DNA of 64,000 nt. It comes from UBA4416 sp036676295 (GTDB lineage Bacteria; Bacteroidota; Bacteroidia; B-17B0; Aurantibacillaceae). How positions within the stretch are numbered: the stretch's first letter is position 1; each line of letters opens with the position of its first letter. Below are positions 60,135 to 64,000 of the stretch, one piece after another. The stretch spans positions 1-64,000 of the forward strand of contig JAKFDE010000027.1 in the NCBI GenBank assembly GCA_036676295.1, given 5' to 3'. The notes under the pieces were generated by a model that had not been told where the DNA came from, made no database searches, and worked only from the letters and a program-made list of their open reading frames with translations. The position numbers and the translations under genes were made by a program.

Positions 60135-60659
60135 ATGAATGCTTTTATTGAACTTTTAAAAATTATAATTCCAGCCGGAGCAGTATTTGCAGCTGCCTAT
60201 TTTTTAGTAAAACGTTTTTTAGATAATGACCAAAAAAGACGTGAACATGAATTGAAAAAAAATTCTCAGGGAACAATTACTCCATTAAAAATTCAAGCTT
60301 ACGAGCGTATCGTTATTTTTTTAGAACGTATCAATCCAAATAGTTTAGTTATTCGTGTTAATAAAAATGGCATGAATGCGCGACAATTACATTTAGAGTT
60401 AGTGGCGGCTATTAAAACAGAGTACGAACATAATTTATCTCAGCAAATATACATGAGCGCTGGTGCCTGGGAATTAGTGAAAACTGCCAAAGAAGAAATC
60501 ATTAAGCTGGTTAATGTATCTTCATCAAAAGTAGTAAGCGATGCGCCAAGCTCAGAATTGGCAATCACTGTTTTGAACATTACTTCAAGTCTTGAAAAAA
60601 AATTACCAAATGAAGTAGCTTTAGATTATATCAAAAGAGAGGTTGCTCAAACATTTTAA
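60135..60659 (+). CDS. Conserved protein of unknown function upstream of mutAB
   Basis: The 174-residue product has one N-terminal TM helix (~7-27), then a basic stretch (FLDNDQKRREHELKKN) and a soluble helical domain (~50-174) with LKIQAYERIVIFLERINPNSLVIRVN and YMSAGAWELVKTAKEEIIKLVN. No catalytic motif is recognised. It lies 44 nt before mutA on the same strand, so a link with the mutase is suggested by position only. Confidence 0.75.
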   Translation: MNAFIELLKIIIPAGAVFAAAYFLVKRFLDNDQKRREHELKKNSQGTITPLKIQAYERIVIFLERINPNSLVIRVNKNGMNARQLHLELVAAIKTEYEHNLSQQIYMSAGAWELVKTAKEEIIKLVNVSSSKVVSDAPSSELAITVLNITSSLEKKLPNEVALDYIKREVAQTF

Positions 60660-60703
60660 AAAATTCTGAATAATAAATTTTGAATAAAAATTATTAAATC
60701 CTA

Positions 60704-62083
60704 ATGCAAAAACTTTTTACCGAATTTAATTCAACTACCGCCGCTCAATGGAAAGACCAATTGGTGAAGGATTTGAAAGGTGTTGATTTTAACCAACTGA
60801 TATGGCATACCGATAATGGATTTGACGTGAATCCATTTTATACCAAAGAAGATCTACAAACCCAACCAACTCCTTTATTTTCTCACAGCGATTGGAATAT
60901 TGGATTTACCATCAATGTAAGCGACGAAAAAACAGCCAACCAAATAGCGTTAGAAGCTTTGAATGGTGGTGTTTCTTGTTTAGCGTTTTGTTTGAGTGGT
61001 AACAAAGACCTATCTGTTTTATTGAAAGACGTACAGATTGAATACATAGCAACACAGTTTCTTTTAAATGATAATATTGACACCTTCAATAAGAATTTAG
61101 AGGCAATAATTTCTGAACGAAAAATTGATTCTTCTAAACTAGACCTAGCCATTAACTATGATGTTCTTGCTCATTTAGCTGAACATGGTAATTGGTTAGC
61201 AAACAAAGAATCTGATCTGGCTGATGTTACAAAAATTTCTAATTTCTCTTTCAACACTTACAAATTAGTAGTTGATGCCTCTCTTTATCAAAACTCAGGT
61301 GCTAACCAGGTAACAGAGTTAGCTTTGATCTTAAGCCATTATAACGAATACCTGAATTACCTGAACGAAACAAAATTTGATTTTTCTAAATTAAAAAACG
61401 GAGTTCAAATCAATGTTTCTGTTGGTGCAGACTTTTTTGGGGAAATAGCCAAACTACGAGCATTAAGAAAATTAATTGCCCTAATTAATTCAACTTACAA
61501 TATCAACGTACCGTTATTTATTTCCTGTACAACCTCTCAATTAACATTAGCAGCGAAAGATGTACATACTAATTTATTGCGTAGCACCACTCAGGCAATG
61601 AGTGCTGTTATTGGCGGTTGCAGTAGTTTATACGTTACTCAATTTGATGAGTTGCTTGATGCCAAAGACCGAAACTTATCGGTACGTATGGCTCGTAACC
61701 AACAAATTATTTTAAAAGAAGAAAGCTATTTAAATAAAGCTTCTGACATTGGGGCAGGCTCTTATTACATCGAAAACTTAACTGAACAATTAGCAACCAA
61801 CGCATTTGAATTATTTAAAACATGGGAAGCTAAAGGTGGTTTTATTGCTTGCTTAGAAAAAGGAATTCTTCAGAACGAAGTGAACCAACAAGCTAAGTTA
61901 TTAAAAGAAAAAACGGCTTCAGGTGAGATCGTGATTATTGGTGTGAATAAATACATCAATCCAAAAGATCAATCTTCTGCCGCTAAACCAAATCAGGAAA
62001 GCTCTGCTAAAAAATTATTTGAACCGATCAAAGCCATTCATTTAGCTGAAACTTTTGTAACGGAACAATCACCTGTTAAATAA
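60704..62083 (+). CDS. mutA: Methylmalonyl-CoA mutase small subunit
   Basis: The 459-residue product has the MutA pattern: QWKDQLVKDLKGVDFNQLIWHTDNGFDVNPFYT at the N-terminus and NQQIILKEESYLNKASDIGAGSYYIENLTEQLA near the end, matching the beta-barrel domain. It has no B12-binding DxHxxG motif, as expected for the non-catalytic subunit, and is shorter than many MutA proteins. With MutB it interconverts (R)-methylmalonyl-CoA and succinyl-CoA. It ends 6 nt before mutB. Confidence 0.94.
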   Translation: MQKLFTEFNSTTAAQWKDQLVKDLKGVDFNQLIWHTDNGFDVNPFYTKEDLQTQPTPLFSHSDWNIGFTINVSDEKTANQIALEALNGGVSCLAFCLSGNKDLSVLLKDVQIEYIATQFLLNDNIDTFNKNLEAIISERKIDSSKLDLAINYDVLAHLAEHGNWLANKESDLADVTKISNFSFNTYKLVVDASLYQNSGANQVTELALILSHYNEYLNYLNETKFDFSKLKNGVQINVSVGADFFGEIAKLRALRKLIALINSTYNINVPLFISCTTSQLTLAAKDVHTNLLRSTTQAMSAVIGGCSSLYVTQFDELLDAKDRNLSVRMARNQQIILKEESYLNKASDIGAGSYYIENLTEQLATNAFELFKTWEAKGGFIACLEKGILQNEVNQQAKLLKEKTASGEIVIIGVNKYINPKDQSSAAKPNQESSAKKLFEPIKAIHLAETFVTEQSPVK

Positions 62084-62089
62084 AACAAC

Positions 62090-64000
62090 ATGCGTAAAGA
62101 TTTTTCAAATATAAAATATATACCAACTACGAAAAATGATGTCGTTGCGAATACGACTGAAACATTTTTAACTCCCGAACAGATCGAAGTTAAATCAACC
62201 TATACCGCCAACGATACCAAAAATTTCGAACACTTGAATTTTGGTGCCGGTATGGCTCCCTATTTACGTGGACCATACACCAGTATGTATGTTCAAAATC
62301 CATGGACGATCCGTCAGTATGCAGGTTTTAGTACAGCTGAAGAAAGTAACGCATTTTACCGTCGTAACTTAGCCGCCGGTCAAAAAGGTTTATCAGTAGC
62401 CTTTGATCTAGCAACACACCGTGGTTACGATAGTGATCATGAACGCGTGGTTGGAGATGTTGGTAAAGCCGGGGTTGCCATTGATTCCATTTTAGATATG
62501 AAAGTGTTATTCGATCAGATTCCACTCGATCAAATGAGTGTGAGTATGACCATGAATGGTGCTGTGTTACCCATCTTAGCATTTTATATTGTTGCTGCCG
62601 AAGAACAAGGTGTTTCGATGGATAAACTAAGTGGTACAATTCAAAATGATATTTTAAAAGAGTTCATGGTGCGTAACACATACATTTACCCACCGGAGCA
62701 TTCAATGAAAATTATTGCAGATATTTTTGAATTCACCTCTCAAAAAATGCCGAAGTTCAATTCTATTTCTATCAGTGGTTACCACATGCAGGAAGCCGGT
62801 GCTACGGCCGATATTGAATTAGCTTATACATTAGCAGATGGCTTGGAATATATCCGTACAGGAATTAAAGCAGGGTTGAACATTGATGACTTCGCCCCTC
62901 GCCTCTCTTTCTTTTGGGCCATTGGCATGAATCATTTTATGGAAATTGCCAAGATGCGTGCTGCGCGTATGCTATGGGCTAAAATGGTAAAAGAGTTTCA
63001 TCCTAAAAAAGAAAAAAGTATGGCTCTGCGTACGCATTGCCAAACAAGTGGTTGGAGTTTAACAGAACAAGATCCATTCAACAATGTCACTCGCACTTGT
63101 GTTGAAGCATTAGCTGCTGCTATGGGGCACACACAAAGTTTACATACCAATGCCTTGGATGAAGCCATTGCTTTACCAACTGATTTTAGTGCACGTATTG
63201 CCCGTAATACTCAAATTTATTTACAGCAAGAAACCAATATTTGTAAAGTAGTTGATCCTTGGGCTGGTTCCTATTATGTAGAAACATTAACTCACGAATT
63301 GACTCACAAAGCATGGGCCTTGATCGAAGAAGTTGAAAAGCTTGGCGGTATGGCTAAAGCTATTGAAACCGGGATTCCAAAAATGCGAATTGAAGAAGCC
63401 GCTGCCCGTAAACAAGCACGTATTGATAGCGGCAAAGATGTGATCGTTGGGGTAAACCAATACCAAACCGATGAAAAAACACACATCGAAATTTTAGATG
63501 TAGATAACGCTAAAGTAAGAACGCAACAATTAGAACGCTTAGCAAAATTAAAAGCAGAACGCGATCCTAAACAAGTGGAAGACGCTTTGAATGCTTTAAC
63601 TGAATCTGCTAAAAACGGAAAAGGTAATTTATTAGAACTGGCTATTAATGCGGCTCGCGTACGATGCTCTTTAGGAGAAATATCTTCTGCCTTAGAAAAA
63701 GTATTTGGTCGTTACAAAGCTAACATCCGTAGTATTGCCGGTGTATATAGTAAAGAAATTAGTATGGATAAACACTTTTTAAAAGCAAAAGAATTAGCCG
63801 ATAAATTTGCTGAACTGGATGGTCGTCGTCCACGTATCATGATCGCTAAAATGGGTCAGGATGGGCACGACAGAGGTGCTAAAGTAATTTCTACAAGTTT
63901 TGCCGATATGGGCTTTGACGTGGATATTGGCCCGTTATTTCAAACGCCTGCAGAAGCCGCTAAACAAGCTGTTGAAAATGACGTGCATGTTTTAGGTGTA
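62090..64000 (+). CDS. mutB: Methylmalonyl-CoA mutase large subunit, 3'-truncated by window
   Basis: Starting at ATG 62090 the frame is open to the window end (637 codons, with no stop), where a full protein has about 700-720. It contains GMAPYLRGPYTSMYVQNPWTIRQYAGFSTAEESNAFYRRNLAAGQKGLSVAFDLATHRGYDSDH, the substrate barrel, and TWAGSYYVE-like residues (PWAGSYYVETLTHEL). The B12-binding domain begins near the end, with GQDGHDRGAKV carrying the DxHxxG base-off His. It needs adenosylcobalamin and acts with MutA in propionate/succinate interconversion. Confidence 0.97.
   Translation, partial: MRKDFSNIKYIPTTKNDVVANTTETFLTPEQIEVKSTYTANDTKNFEHLNFGAGMAPYLRGPYTSMYVQNPWTIRQYAGFSTAEESNAFYRRNLAAGQKGLSVAFDLATHRGYDSDHERVVGDVGKAGVAIDSILDMKVLFDQIPLDQMSVSMTMNGAVLPILAFYIVAAEEQGVSMDKLSGTIQNDILKEFMVRNTYIYPPEHSMKIIADIFEFTSQKMPKFNSISISGYHMQEAGATADIELAYTLADGLEYIRTGIKAGLNIDDFAPRLSFFWAIGMNHFMEIAKMRAARMLWAKMVKEFHPKKEKSMALRTHCQTSGWSLTEQDPFNNVTRTCVEALAAAMGHTQSLHTNALDEAIALPTDFSARIARNTQIYLQQETNICKVVDPWAGSYYVETLTHELTHKAWALIEEVEKLGGMAKAIETGIPKMRIEEAAARKQARIDSGKDVIVGVNQYQTDEKTHIEILDVDNAKVRTQQLERLAKLKAERDPKQVEDALNALTESAKNGKGNLLELAINAARVRCSLGEISSALEKVFGRYKANIRSIAGVYSKEISMDKHFLKAKELADKFAELDGRRPRIMIAKMGQDGHDRGAKVISTSFADMGFDVDIGPLFQTPAEAAKQAVENDVHVLGV

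Noticed and set aside
62328..62639. Minus-strand frame opposite mutB (also 63287-63484)
   Set aside because: Antisense shadow of a strongly conserved coding region.

Overview
The window is chromosomal DNA from a member of the Bacteroidota (Bacteroidetes). The evidence is the AT-rich sequence, promoters of the TTG-N19-TAnnTTTG type, the near absence of Shine-Dalgarno sequences, three proteins with type IX secretion (T9SS) sorting domains (one gliding-motility type B, two type A), and typical gene pairs such as rpsO-pnp and mutA-mutB. The order cannot be fixed from this window; Flavobacteriales or Chitinophagales-like lineages are plausible. No rRNA, tRNA, phage, transposase or CRISPR array was seen.

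Layout. 1-6.1 kb: the 3' part of a giant repetitive surface adhesin (T9SS type B) and a secreted PNGase F-like deglycosylase (T9SS type A). 6.2-8.8 kb: rpsO and pnp, each with its own hairpin signals. 8.9-15.0 kb: an accessory stretch of seven small same-strand genes (two lipoproteins, a TonB-C-domain protein, an exported protein of unknown function, a two-lobed retropepsin-like protein, a RibD/DHFR-like reductase, and a second-copy-type methionine aminopeptidase). Several of their junctions carry imperfect hairpin elements bounded by TAAC and GTTA, resembling integron attC sites. This is the most unusual part of the window. 15.0-19.8 kb: trxB, rsmE, acpH-like, TrxR-like ferredoxin-NADP reductase and small membrane or secreted proteins. 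19.9-24.8 kb: a minus-strand surface polysaccharide operon (flippase, two Wzz-like chain-length proteins, O-antigen ligase). 24.9-31.7 kb: lipoprotein MsrB, an alkyltransferase-like protein with a LuxE-like acyl-activating enzyme, a T9SS-sorted M43 metalloprotease, cdsA and glutamate dehydrogenase. 31.8-44.5 kb: housekeeping genes (methyltransferase, acetyltransferase, def, guaB, rhomboid, Rieske protein, aminotransferase, HD hydrolase, ahcY). 44.6-49.2 kb: an Sfp / GGGP synthase / TenI-like operon, an alpha/beta hydrolase and cinA. 49.3-52.9 kb: tandem DUF4197 genes, a GT2 glycosyltransferase and a fused Nth-Bcp gene. 52.9-58.6 kb: a PorE-like TPR/propeller/SPOR protein, a Sua5-family enzyme, small membrane proteins and an M61 peptidase. 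58.6-64 kb: a TPR protein coupled to a SUI1-type factor, then the methylmalonyl-CoA mutase genes, the large subunit being cut by the window end.

How the genes work together. Secretion and surface functions dominate: T9SS cargo, a T9SS-associated periplasmic protein candidate, polysaccharide assembly and many lipoproteins. They are interleaved with core translation (S15, Def, Map, RsmE, Sua5, SUI1), redox (TrxB, FNR, MsrB, Bcp) and C1/propionate metabolism (AhcY, MutAB). Two dispersed repeat families (near 25.5 kb and 42.2 kb) and a palindromic TACGAATA array (18.05 kb) mark non-coding sequence under some other influence.
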